This document shows, piece after piece, positions 20,391 to 32,052 of a stretch of 64,000 nt of DNA. Source of the DNA: Jaltomata sinuosa (taxonomy: Eukaryota > Streptophyta > Magnoliopsida > Solanales > Solanaceae); the NCBI GenBank assembly GCA_003996215.1, contig QJPP01001408.1:1-64000 (forward strand), in the 5' to 3' direction. How positions within the stretch are numbered: position 1 is the first letter of the stretch; the number at the start of each line of letters is the position of its first letter. A program made the position numbers and the translations under genes. The notes under the pieces are model-generated. The model was not told where the DNA came from, did no database searches, and saw only the letters and a list, made by a program, of their open reading frames with translations.

Positions 20391-22619
20391 AAGCCCCTGT
20401 GTTTCATAGTTAGGATTACAATATATAATTTATGCCTATGGCTTCATACGCTAGATACATATAAAACATACTCGCGGGAAAAGGGAATTTCTTGGGAGAA
20501 TCAGTTGACGCACTATTTGGGCATCGAAAGAAAATCGATTATTTACGTCAAGTTATTCAAGCCCGAGTTCGAGTTTGATTTCGTGTTGGGGATTTTTCGG
20601 AGAGGTTTAAGCTTGTCATCGGACGATAGGTAGGTTACGGTTTATTTTCCCTAGACTCCGTATATATAAAATAAAATTGTATTAATGGGCATCCTTGGGT
20701 TGGTTTATTAGGTTGGTACCACAGACCTCGACCGCTTTATTCATGTCCGCCTACTTTTGTTCCTCCGTTGCGTGTAGTACTTGCCGATATATTTTATTTA
20801 CCCTTGTGGTCCTGTGAGACCTTGTTGACTCTGGAACATAGAGGGTGGGATTTTGGGAATGTCCGCGAGTCCCGGGCATAGAATTATCCTTCTAGGCTGG
20901 TTATCCTTGCTGAGTAGCTGTGGGCCTGTGCTAACGGGAACTTTCATGTTAAGGGTCATCCCCGTCTCCCCGATAGGTTGATTGTGAGCTGCGGGGCAGC
21001 TATTGTGTGTGATCATACCATTTCCATGCATATAAGAGGTTTTATCCATGTTTTACTGTGGTTTTGGCTTCGGGCCTACTGGCACTGTTTTCTAAACCTT
21101 GCATGGCCCGGGGGGCTCGTTTTTTATGGAAATGATTTGGAAATGGTTGATTTCACTTGTGGAGATTTTTGGGCAAGAAAGTAAAATTATGTTTAAAACA
21201 CCAGTTTTACTACTACACTAGACTCGGCAGGGCCGGAGTGCTAGTTGAGTTTTCTTGCTACTTGAGATGATTTTTAGCCTCGATCGGACCGAGCACCTGA
21301 GATGACTTTTTACTGTTTAGACCCGGTTACGCCCGGGCACCCTTGGAAGGGTTTTTGAGACATTTTTCTACTACTTTAGTCCTGGACAGGGTCTTGGCAT
21401 TGCATATTCGAGACTGGGTCTCTATTCTGATACTGAGTTTTAGTATGGGGTCTGGGACCTCCATGGACCTTGCCATCCGGGCCAGGGGCTACGGGCTGCG
21501 TGTGCCAGAGGAGGGGTATACGGTGGAGTAGAGGTATACAGGCAGTGTCCTTCCATGGAACCTACCTGCTGGGCCGGATCGGCGCCGGAGGAGGTACATA
21601 CAGAGATACCATGGCACTTGAGATCTTCATGCATCATATCATTCATTGTTCGAGGTTCCACCCTTGTTTGTTATTTGCTGATTGTACGCTCCAGTAGTAT
21701 GGGATGCCGGAGGGTTTGTTTTCACTTGGTTGTGTTCCTCGGTTGTATGGGAGGCCGAGGGACTGTAGGTAGACTCTTTCTATTTACTTGTAGAATTATT
21801 CCCTATTATGGATAAGTACGAGATTGGTTACTGCTAGACTGTTAGTCTCTGGATTTGAAATTGGTATGACTAGTTGAGTTTAAATCATGTCTCTGAGCAT
21901 GCCTATTATTACTCTTTCTCTCTTCTTCTTACACTTGAGGTTACCGGTATACCGTCCATTTCGTAAACTTATTTTGTATACACTGTTGTTGCAAGGACCC
22001 CAGGTGCGTTATTTCTTACTTTCACCTGTGCCTATGGTGTGTATATTCTGCTTATTAGCCTCATATGTGGTTCTGTTGATTTCTGTGACTACTTGTTTCT
22101 ATTCTGTCTATTACTGCGCTTTTATCTTATATGTGCCCAGTCGGCCTATGATACCTACTGGGTACCTTATGCTTCGCATTTGGTGCTCACCCCTACCCCC
22201 TGCATCTTTGGGTGCAGATCCTAGCGTGGACCATCGCCGTTAGACCATTGTGATTCGTGCTTGGAGATCTGTTGGAGACTACTTCAGGCTGAGGGTGAGC
22301 TCTTGGCGATCGGAGCTTAGTTTTAGTTTATCTTTTGCTTTATGTACTCTATTTCCATTCAGAGACATCTGTATATATTCTTTTGGATCATTTGCACTCC
22401 ATGTATGTAGTTTTGGCTCTGTACTATGATACCAGGTCTTGGGATTTGGTTTAGTTTCCGCATATGTATATATTTATATCCATGTTATCTATTTTATTCG
22501 TCTGGTTCCCTTATTTGCTTGATAGTAGCCCATTACTAACTGTTCTGGGCTACAGGGGTTGGTTCACCTACCGGGGGTTGTAGGTGCCATCATGACCGAG
22601 AAATAGGGTCGTGACAACT

Positions 22620-22631
22620 TGGTATCAGAGC
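22620..22631 (+). promoter_or_regulatory. Primer-binding site of gypsy A2
   Basis: TGGTATCAGAGC three bases after the LTR end; initiator tRNA-Met type. Confidence 0.9.
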
Positions 22632-22828
22632 TTTAGGTTCACCGGTGTCATCGGTATAGGAGCCAATGTCTAGTAGAGTCCGGTGGATCAGGGCAGAGAC
22701 GTCCGTACTCAATCTTTGGGAGGCTACAGTGACATTTTAGGAATTTGACTCTTTCTTTGCTTCGGTGTCATGCGTAGAACCCTTGAAGTTTCTGGAGATC
22801 TCATTTATTCTACTTCATTCTTCCGCAG

Positions 22829-22981
22829 ATGGTTCGTACGAGATCATCGGCATCACGCGAAGATGAGCCTCCCACTCCAGCTAGGGGTCGAGGACGCCCT
22901 CGATCAGTGGCACCTGCTAGAGCTGCTAGGGTGGAGATAGAGCCCGAGAGACATGTGGTTCAGGGGGCAGCCCAGGCAGCG

Positions 22982-23013
<32 letters not shown>

Positions 23014-24370
23014 AGTACCTGCTCCAGTGCCCACTTATGTGACAGCTTCAGCCGCAGCTCAGTCTCCAGATATTCGGGGGTTACTATTACAGCTTTTGGG
23101 TATGATTGGAGAGCGGCCTTCTGAGGTAGCGCAGACATCCGCTCAGGGGGCAGCCCTGGGTGCACAGAGCTTAGGAGAGCAGCTGGCTACTATGGCTCCC
23201 CGTGCGGAGGTCATTCCGGTCCCATCTGTTCGCACACCTCTTGTTCCTGCCAGCTATGACAGAGTCAGAGCAGAAGGCGTTGGGAGTAGGGTTTTGAGGT
23301 TAGCACCTCCGAGGTTTGCGGTACTTCTGACAGGATCCACATGACTTTATTACTACCTGTGAGGAGATGTTGCATCATTTGGGTTTTGTTGGAGACTCAA
23401 CGGGTTGCGTTCTATACTAACCTTATCAGTGGAGGCCCAGCAAGTATGGTGAGGGCTCTGAGGTTGCTTGTAAGACCACTGTCGCTACCTCCTTTACCTG
23501 GTCTGAGATTTTTATGAGGCCTTATATGGCCCAAGTTCCTAGCCCTTAGAGTGATCGAAGGAGCGTCGCAGGGAGCAGTTTACTCATCTTTACACAGGGA
23601 GTCTACGACTTATCTTTAGGAGTTGAGACCCGTTTTCATCAGCTAAACACCGTTTGGAGACTATGATCATTCCTACTGAGGCTGATAGGATCGCAGATTT
23701 GTTTATAGGGTTTGACGGCCTGAAGATCAAGGCAGCCAAGCTTGAGATATTGTTCCTGCGTCGGTCATTCAGGCCATTGTAGACTATTCCCGCACTGTGG
23801 AGCGACTTACAGCGACATGATCAGGGGTTTACCAGAGATACAGAGGCCTCGGTGGCGATCAGCGGTGTCCTGTCTATAGTGGTTCCAGATATGGTGGTAG
23901 AGGTCCTGGCCAGTGGAGCCGGAGTTATCAGCCACAGCAGTACCAGGGTCAGTCCAGCCGACCGGTTAAGGCTTCCCTTCAGACTTTCGGTAGTACCCAG
24001 TTCGAGCAGGGTCAGGGCAGCCATCAGGGCTATAGCGACCAGTCTTTGAGGGGTAGAGTTTCTGGGGCATCAGGTCGTGGTGGTCATTCAGGATTTGCGG
24101 GTTCATCTCGACTGAGTAGGCCGTCAGGGGCTTGTTTTACTTGTGGTGCGATAGGTCACTTTGCTAGAGATTGCCCTCAACAGGGTACAGTCCAGTTGGC
24201 CGAGCCTTTACGGGTAGTTCAGCCCCCGGCTAGAGGGGGTGGTCGTCAGAGTAGAGGTGGTGTGCCACGCGGCAGAGCAGGTAGTAGGGATGGCGGTCAG
24301 GTAGGTGGAGGTCATCGTCAATTTTACGCGGTCCCTAGGAGACCAGAGGCAGAGGCCTCAGATGCTGTAA
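22829..24370 (+). pseudogene. gag of gypsy A2
   Basis: ATG at 22829 (MVRTRSSASRE). About 150 codons of Pro/Ala-rich N-terminus are intact, then indels near 23270-23340 break the frame and the capsid core (23350-23820) is shifted many times. The frame recovers at about 24046 and includes the CCHC knuckle CFTCGAIGHFARDC (about 24130-24177) and the Gly/Arg-rich tail. More damaged than gag of A1 or A3. Confidence 0.9.
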
Positions 24371-24790
24371 TTACAGGTACGATTTCTGTGTGCCATCAGT
24401 CTGCTATGGCTTTATTTGATCCATGATCCACTTGTTCATATGTATCTGCCTACTTTGTGCCTTGTTTGGGGTTGGCTAGTGAGCCATTATCTGTTCCTGT
24501 TTCTGTTTCGACCCCAGTAGGAGATTCTTTAGTAGTGGATCGGATTGTGAGATCCTGTATGTTATCTATTGGTGATTCAGAGACTTGGGGAGACTTGATG
24601 ATTCTTGATATGCTAGTTTTTGATGTGATACTGGCGGCATGGACTGGTTATCCCCTCACCGTGTGGTTTGGATTGTTATGCCAAGACCATTACCATAGCT
24701 GTGCCAGGTGTATCCCCGGTTGTGTGGCAGGGTTCTGTTAGCCATGCACCATCTGGGATCATCTCTTGTCTTCGAGCTAGGAAGTTGATT
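24371..24790 (+). pseudogene. Aspartic protease of gypsy A2
   Basis: Same region as in A1. The catalytic segment is hit directly: the codon after ALFDP is TGA (24424-24426) where A1 and A3 have GGA, so the D-P-G-S motif is lost. A further indel near 24632 (ILAAWTG instead of ILGMDW) shifts the second signature. Confidence 0.85.
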
Positions 24791-26170
24791 TCCCATGGGT
24801 GTTTAGCTTATCTAGCATATGTCCGAGATGTTAGTGCTGACCCCACTTCTCCTGAGTCTGTTCCTGTAGTTAGAGACTTCCTCGATGTGTTTCCTACCGA
24901 CCTGCTAGGCCTTCCACCTGAGAGAGATATTGATTTCGCTATTGAGCTAGAGCCGGGCACTAGGCCCATTTCTATTCCTCCGTACTGTATGGCTCCTGCT
25001 GAGTTGAGGGAGCTTAAGGAGCAGCTCCAGGATCTGTTAGCTAAGGGGTTTATTAGACCTAGTGTGTCACCGTGGGGTGCTCCTGTTCTCTTCGTAAAGA
25101 AGAAGGATGGGTCGATGCGCATGTGTATTGATTATCGGCAGCTGAATAGGGTTACAATGAAGAATAGGTATCCATTGCCGAGGATTGATGACTTGTTTGA
25201 CCAGCTTCAGGGTTCAGTCGTGTTTTCGAAAATTGATTTGAGGTCTGGCTACCATTAGTTGAGGATTAGGGCGGAGGACATCCCTAAGACAGCATTCAGG
25301 ACACGTTATGGCCATTATGAGTTCCTGGTGATGTCTTTTGGGTTGACTAATGCCCCCGCAGCCTTTATGAACTTGATGCACAGGGTTCTTAGCCCGTATT
25401 TGGACTCGTTTGTTATAGTTTTTATAGACGACATCTTGGTATATTCGCGTAGTAGAGATGAGCATGAGCAGCACTTGAGGGTTATACTCCAGACTTTGAG
25501 AGATCATCGGCTTTATGCCAAGTTCTCAAAGTGTGAGTTTTGGCTTGAGTCAGTTGCATTCCTAGGGCACGTGGTGTCTAAGAATGGGATTAGGGTTGAT
25601 CCGGGAAAGATTTCAGAGGTTCGCAGCTTTGTTGGATTAGCAGGTTACTACAGACGGTTCGTTGAGGGATTTTCTTCCATAGCAGCACCCTTGACTATGC
25701 TGACTAGGAAGGATATCCCATTTCAGTGGTCGGATCAGTGTGAGGATAGCTTCCAGAGGCTTAAGGCCTTATTGACTTCAAGCGTCCAGTGTTGACTTTG
25801 CCGGTTGAGGGTCAGAGCTTCTCCGTGTATTTGTGATGCTTCTAGGGTTGGTCTTGGTTGTGTGTTGATGTATCAGGGTTGAGTAATAGCATATGCGTCG
25901 AGGCAGCTAAAGGTTCACGAGCGCAACTACCCCACTCATGACTTAGAGTTGGCGGCGGTAGTTTTCACGCTCAAGATCTGGAGGCATTACCTATATGGAG
26001 TTCACTGTGAGATCTTCACCGATCACCGTAGTCTTCAGTATATCACGAGTCAGCGGGAGTTGAACTCGAGACAGAGGAGATGGATCGAGTTACTGAAGGA
26101 CTATGACTTCACTATTCTGTATCATCTGGGCAAGGCAAACGTGGTAGCGGATGCCTTGAGTCGGAAGACA
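24791..26170 (+). pseudogene. Reverse transcriptase and RNase H of gypsy A2
   Basis: RT motifs are clear (CIDYRQLN, KIDLRSGYH, FGLTNAPAAF, FIDDILVYS near 25420-25445). Lesions: TAG at 25256-25258 in place of CAG; a 36-bp in-frame deletion near 25615 relative to A1 and A3, removing 12 residues just after the RT palm (the DWPRPTT block); indels near 25775 and 25830; and TGA at 25880-25882 in place of CGA. RNase H resumes at 25949 (TDHRSLQY, VVADALSRK). Confidence 0.92.
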
Positions 26171-27787
26171 GTGAGTATGGGTAGCCTAGCTTCTCTTTCA
26201 GTTTCAGAGCGGCCGTTGGCCCTGGACATCCAGTCCTTGGCTAACCGTTTGGTTAGGCTTGACTTGTCGGATCCTAGCAGAGTTCTCGCCAGTGTTGGGG
26301 TTCGTTCTACTTTGATTGATCAGATTCAGAGCCAACAGTTTGAGGATCAGCAGTTGTGTGACCTTCGTGATCGGGTTGTTCAGGGTGAGACTAGTCGGGC
26401 TACTCTAGATTCAGATGGGGTTTTGAGGTTCGATAGTCGCCTTTGTGTTCCGAGGATTAGTGATTTGATTCAGTTGATACTTCATGAGGCACATTGTACT
26501 AGATACTCCATTCACCCTGGCACAGCAAAGATGTATAGAGACTTGAGGCAGCTTTACTGGTGGAGTGGTATGAAGCGGGATATAGCAGAGTTTGTATCTC
26601 GGTGCCTGAACTGTCAGCAGGTTAAGTTCGAGCACATGAGACCTGGCGGTTTGATGCAGCGACTTCCCATTCCTGAGTGGAAGTGGGAAGGGATTGCTAT
26701 GGACTTCATTGTTGGTTTACCTCGTACTTTTTGTGGGTTTGATTCCATATGGGTGATTGTGGATAGGATGACTAAGTCAGCACATTTCTTGCCGGTTCAG
26801 ACTTTTTATGGCGCAGAGAGGTTAGCTCAGATCTACCTCCGTGAGATTGTTTGGTTGCACGGGGTCCCAGCTTCTATTATTTCAGATCGCAGCATTCAGT
26901 TCACATCTCAGTTCTGGAGGGCTATTCAGCGAGATTTGGGTACAGAGGTTCATCTTAGTACCGCTTTCCACCCTCAGACAGATGGCCAGTCCGAGAGGAC
27001 TATTCAGATTCTGGAGGACATGCTTCGGGCCTGTGTTCTTGACTTTGGAGGTTCTTGGGATCAGTTTGTCCCCTTGGCAGAGTTTGCTTATAATAACAGC
27101 TTCCATTCGAGTATCGGCATGGCACCTTTTGAGGCTTTGTATGGCAGGCGTTGCAGATCACCGGTAGGTTGGTTTGATGGTTTTAGTGTTGGGCCACAGA
27201 GCACAGATTTGCTTCGAGATTCCTTAGACCGGGTCCGAGTGATTCAGGACAGACTTCGGGCAGCTCAGAGCAGGCAGAAGAGTTATGCTGATCGTAGGCT
27301 TCGTACCTTGGAGTTTAGTGTCGGTGACTTGGTATTTCTCCGTGTATCGCCCATGAAGGGCGTGATGAGATTTGGTAGGCGGGGCAAGCTTAGCCCCAGG
27401 TACATTGGGCCTTTTGAGATTCTTCAGAGGGTCGGTAGCATTGCCTATTAGCTAGCCTTGCCTCCGATGTTTTCAGCTATACATCCTGTATTTCATGTTT
27501 CGATGTTGCGTCGGTATGTCCCAGATGAGTCTCATATGTTACAGTGGGATTCAGTTCAGTTGGGTGAGGGTTTAGCCCTTGTTGAGGAGCCGACAGCTAT
27601 TTTGGCCAGAGATATTAGGAGATTGAGGTCTGGAGAGATCCCGACTGTTAAGGTTCAGTGGAGGCACCGTCCAGTCGAGGAGGCTACGTGAGAGACCGAG
27701 AGAGATATGCGGGATCAGTATCCGCAGCTAATTTAGACTTCAGGTACCCCCTTGACCTTGACTTTCGAGGACGAAAGCCCTTTTTAG
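26171..27787 (+). pseudogene. Integrase and chromodomain of gypsy A2
   Basis: The longest integrase frame in the window: open to 27451 with the HHCC region (HEAHCTRYSIHPG ... CLNCQQ, 26484-26620), MDFIVGLPRT, SDRSIQFTSQFW and TDGQSERTIQ. In the second Asp motif SDRS replaces the usual SDRG. A TAG at 27449-27451 (CAG in A3) and TGA in the chromodomain (27689-27691, TGG in A3) truncate the C-terminus. Confidence 0.92.
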
Positions 27788-27797
27788 TAGTGGATGA

Positions 27798-30700
27798 TGT
27801 AATGACCCTTCCGGTCATTTCCACGTATAAGTTTTGAAGTCAAGCAAATCGACAAAAGTTATCGTAAGATCTTTAACAAATTTTCTGAACTTTGGGTCAG
27901 ATGTCTCAGGGCTTTTCTCCCAATATATAAAGAGTTAGAAGTCCCCCGAAATACCAAATCGAAGGTCTACGAGTCTAGTTTCCAACGCACAAAACCTCAC
28001 GTCCAACTGATCTCGGAGTAAAGAGTTATGACTGTTTTACCGCGGACTGTCTGGCAGAAAACGGGTTACGAACCGGGTCGCGAATCGGGTCGGGTTAAAC
28101 GCGATTTAAGCCTCGACTTCACGTTTTAAAACGCCATTTCAGTTCTGAAACAGTAATAAAACATAAGGGAGGATCCCGAGAGAATTCTTGAGTATCAAAA
28201 TCGTGCGTTGGCGAATTACGAGCCTAACCTTAAGAATTTTATTAGCATCGTGCGTGTATTTGAAAATATTTTATTTAAAAGTTGAATTTGGTAAAAACTA
28301 TATTAGTATTGCCTTTTCAAAATATTTTAAAGGTTTATGGGAAATATTTTTGAAACGTTATAATGGTTTATGTATTTATTTTATAAAGTTTTTATACATT
28401 GTATTATTTTAACGGAGATAGTAAAATTAGTGTGTTGAAATTTATTATTATAATATAGTAGGTTTTATTAGAAATGATTTTCTATCAATTATGGTATATT
28501 TAAAATATTATATTTATTTTACCACGAACTTATGCAATACCCGAGTATATAAATAACGGGACAAAAATATTATTTTGTTGCCTTGCAATTGCCACCTCCA
28601 CTCCACGTGTAGTTGGAGGGAGTGGCCAGCAAGCATAATCAGCAAGTGCTGGCAGCAATGTATGTTGCCCATTAACTATCTTCATTCTAGAACCCACCAT
28701 GGGTTAGTAAGTAATTAATATATTAAAGCTTACCATAGGCTTAAGTCTCAAAGAGTACCGCCACTCTTGTTGACATTGGTTATATATACAAGCCCCTGTG
28801 TTTCATAGTTAGGATTACAATATATAATTTATGCCTATGGCTTCATACGCTAGATACATATAAAACATACTCGTGGGAAAAGGGAATTTCGTGGGAGAAT
28901 CAGTTGACGCACTATTTGGGCATCGAAAGAAAATCGATTATTTACGTCAAGTTATTCAAGCCCGAGTTCGAGTTTGATTTCGTGTTGGGGATTTTTCGGA
29001 GAGGTTCAAGCTTGTCATCGAACGACAGGTAGGTTACGGTTTATTTTCCCTAGACTCCGTATATATAAAATAAAATTATATTAATGGGCATCCTTGGGTT
29101 GGTTTATTAGGTTGGTACCACAGACCTCGACCGCTTTATTCATGTCCGCCTACTTTTGTTCCTCCGTTGCTTGTAGTATTTTCCGTTATATTTTATTTAC
29201 CCTTGTGGTCCTGTGAGGCCTTGTTGACTCTGGAACATAGAAGGTGGGATTTTGGGGATGTCCGCGAGTCCCGGGCATAGAATCCTTCTAGGCTGGTTAT
29301 GCTTGCTGAGTAGCTGTGGGCCTGTGCAGGGTCAATAGGTTGATTGTGAGCTGCGGGGCAGCTATTGTGTGTGATCATACCATTTCCATGCATATAAAGA
29401 GGTTTTATCCATGTTTTACTGTGGTTTTGGCTTCGGGCCTACTGGCACTGTTTTCTAAACCTTGCATGGCCCGGGGGGCCATTTTTGATGGAAATGATTT
29501 GGAAATGGTTGATTTGACTTGTGAGTGTTCTTGGGTAAAAGAAAGTAAAATTATGTTTTAAAACACCAGTTTTACTACTACACTAGACTCGGCAGGGCCG
29601 GAGTGCTAGTTGAGTTTTCTTGCTACTTGAGATGATTTTTAGCCTCGGTTGGACCGAGCACCTGAGATGACTTTTTACTGTTTAGACCCGGTTACGCCCG
29701 GGCACCCTTAGAGGGGTTTTTGAGATATTTTCCTGCTACTTTAGTCCTGGACAGGGTCTGGGCATTGCATATTCGAGACTGGGTCTCTATTCTGATACTG
29801 AGTTTTAGTATGAGGTCTGGGACCTCCATGGACCTTGCCATCCGGGCCAGGGGCTACGGGCTGCGTGTGCCGGAGGAGGGGTATACGGTGGAGTAGAGTT
29901 ATACGGGCAGTGTCCTTCCATGGAACCTACCTGCTGGGCCGGATCGGCGCCGGAGGAGGTACATACAGAGATACCATGACACTTGAGATCTTCATGCATC
30001 ACATCATTCATGGTTCGAGGTTCCACCCTTGTTTGTTGTTTGCTAATTGTACGCTCTGGTAGTATGGGATGCCGGAGGGTTTGTTTTCACTTGGTTGTGT
30101 TCCTCGGTTGTATGGGCGGCCGAGGGACTGTAGGTAGACTCTTTCTATTTACTTGTAGAATTATTCCCTATTATGGATAAGTACGAGATTGGTTACTGCT
30201 AGACTGTTAGTCTCTGGATTTGAGATTGGTATGACTAGTTGAGTTTGAATCATGTCTTTGAGCATGCCTATTATTACTCTTTCTCTCTTCTTCTTACACT
30301 TGAGGTTACCGGTATACCGTCCATTTCATAAATTTATTTTGTATACACTGTTGTTGCAAGGACCCAGGTGCGTTATTTCTTACTTTCACCTGTGCCTATG
30401 GTGTGTATATTCTGCTTACTAGCCTCATATGTGGTTCTGTTGATTTCTGTGACTACTTGCTTCTATTCTGTCTATTACTGCGCTTTTATCTTATATGTGC
30501 CCAGTCGGCCTATGATACCTACTGGGTACCTTATGCTTCGCATTTGGTGCTCACCCCTACCCCCTGCATCTTTGGGTGCAGATCCTAGCGTGGACCATCG
30601 CCGTTAGACCGTTGTGATTCGTGCTTGGAGATCTGTTGGAGACTACTTTCAGGCTGAGGGTGAGCTCTTGGCGATCGGAGCTTAGCTTTAGTTTATCTTT

Positions 30701-30981
30701 TGCTTTATGTACTCTATTTCCATTCAGAGACATCTGTATATATTCTTTTGGATCGTTTGCACTCCATGTATGTAGTTTTGGCTCTGTACTATGATACCAG
30801 GTCTTGGGGTTTGGTTTAATTTCCGCATATGTATATATTTATATCCATGTTATCTATTTTATTCGTCTGGTTCCCTTATTTGCTTGATAGTAGCCCATTA
30901 CTAACTGTTCTGGGCTACGGGGGTTGGTTCACCTACCAGGGGTTGTAGGTGCCATCATGACCGAGAAATAGGGTCGTGACA
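27798..30981 (+). repeat. 3' LTR of gypsy A2
   Basis: 3184 bp. Near-identical to 19400-22616 apart from scattered substitutions and absence of the ~38-bp block seen near 20930-20970 in the 5' LTR. TATA-like box at 28780-28789. Confidence 0.95.
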
Positions 30982-31177
30982 ACAAGTTATGAGGAAATCT
31001 ATGTGTTATCTTATACAGGATATAGAAGGTGGAATAAGTAAAACTTGTATAATTAATACATGAATAACTAATCCCTGCATAACTAATACATGTATAAATA
31101 ATATATAGATTCCCTCATAACTAATATCTACATTACTAATACCTATACAACTTTAACTAGTTACCAAACGACCCCTT
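30982..31177. mobile_element. Truncated MITE (Solanaceae-like, ends ccaaacgacccc)
   Basis: The right end reads taccaaacgacccctt and the interior is full of aactaatacatg and ctgcataactaat blocks typical of small palindromic MITEs of Solanaceae. No matching left terminus (ggggtcgtttgg) exists on this side: the element is cut by gypsy A2. The left half is not found on the other flank of A2 either. Assignment is from remembered family style. Confidence 0.55.
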
Positions 31178-31224
31178 AGTGTTATACACAATAGAAAAAT
31201 AGTGATTATTAAAAATATTTTAAA

Positions 31225-32015
31225 GGTAATACCGACATCCGGAAGTCGATTTTATTCAAAATAATTAAATAAAAGTAAACTACCAACCTTCGGAGGTCGG
31301 TATTACCTTTAATTTTAATGAAAATAAAATTAATTACGTTAAATAAATAATATCGACCTCTGAATGTCGGTATTAATATTATTTTTATTTTATATTTTAT
31401 ATAAAACTGTCTTCCGAAAGACGCTTTATTTAAAACTAATTTAAAATATTATTCTGTAGTCTTTTATATTTTTAATTGAGATAAAATTAAATTATATTCT
31501 TAATTTTCTAATCAAGTACCGACCACTGGATGTCGATCCTAATAAAATAATTAAATAAAAATAAAAATACCGACTTCTGGAAGTCACTATGAGAATAATT
31601 TAAGGTAAATAAAATCAATTATGTAAATTTAATATTACCGACATCAGGAAGTTGGTATTAATTTGTTTTTTTTGTTTTTTATCTTATAAATAACTGTCCT
31701 CCGGAGGACGGTTTATTTAAAAGTTATTAAAAATATTCCTTTTTTTCATTTTTTTTATATTTAATTGAGATAAATTTAAATATTATTTTTTATTTACTAA
31801 TTCGATACCGACTACAAGAGGTCGGTTTTTCTTTATTTTATTTTTTCTGCAAAAATTTCTGACCATCGGAGGTCGGTATTTGGTTTTTCCGCATTTTTTT
31901 TCCAAATAAACCGACATCTTGAAGTCGGTTTTCTTAAGAAAATAAAATATTTTTTTGTTTTTAACAATACCGACCTCCGGAGGTCAGAAATTACCGACTT
32001 CCATAGGAGGTCGGT
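31225..32015 (-). repeat. CACTA-1 subterminal repeat array
   Basis: About 13 copies of a near-palindromic motif around ccgacctccggaggtcgg, at roughly 31229, 31270, 31348, 31410, 31518, 31572, 31637, 31691, 31806, 31859, 31911, 31966 and 31992, spaced mostly 40-110 bp in AT-rich sequence. Such arrays are transposase-accessory binding sites in characterised En/Spm elements. Confidence 0.8.
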
Positions 32016-32034
32016 AATTTGGAGTTCGATATTC

Positions 32035-32052
32035 ACAGTTTTTTTAGTAGTG
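32035..32052 (-). repeat. Terminal inverted repeat of CACTA-1
   Basis: Reads CACTACTAAAAAAACTGT on the minus strand, abutting the gypsy C LTR at 32053. Confidence 0.85.

Larger units (their letters stand above)
19400..22616 (+). repeat. 5' LTR of gypsy A2
   Basis: 3217 bp. Lacks about 130 bases near its start that A1 has (between cacgtataag and the aagtcaagcaaatcg block); its 3' LTR shares the deletion, so it is subfamily-specific. Contains the stem region at 20192-20227 and a TATA-like box at 20381. Confidence 0.95.
19400..30981 (+). mobile_element. Gypsy A2: chromodomain Ty3/gypsy retrotransposon, full length
   Basis: 5' LTR 19400-22616, 3' LTR 27798-30981, both TGTAATGACCC to GTGACA. The interior runs gag, protease, RT, RNase H, integrase, chromodomain. 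Flanks are ATAAG (19395-19399) and ACAAG (30982-30986), a target duplication with one mismatch at best; moreover the left flank is tandem repeat and the right flank a MITE cut at the same point. The LTRs are very similar to each other, differing at scattered bases and a ~38-bp block near 20930-20970 found only in the 5' copy. Confidence 0.93.
1..32052 (-). mobile_element. CACTA-1 (En/Spm-type DNA transposon), 5' part, heavily interrupted
   Basis: The terminus reads, on the minus strand from 32052, CACTACTAAAAAAACTGT, the canonical CACTA terminal inverted repeat. Inside it are about 13 inverted motifs of the type ccgacctc...gaggtcgg between 31225 and 32015, the subterminal repeats that TNPA-like proteins bind in characterised CACTA elements. 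The same motif appears twice at 1155-1175 and 1215-1235, so 1-1250 and 31190-32052 are inferred to be one element split by later insertions (A1, A2 and their passengers). The other terminus and any transposase lie outside the window to the left. CACTA elements make 3-bp target duplications; the candidate on this side is TAG at 32053-32055. Confidence 0.7.
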
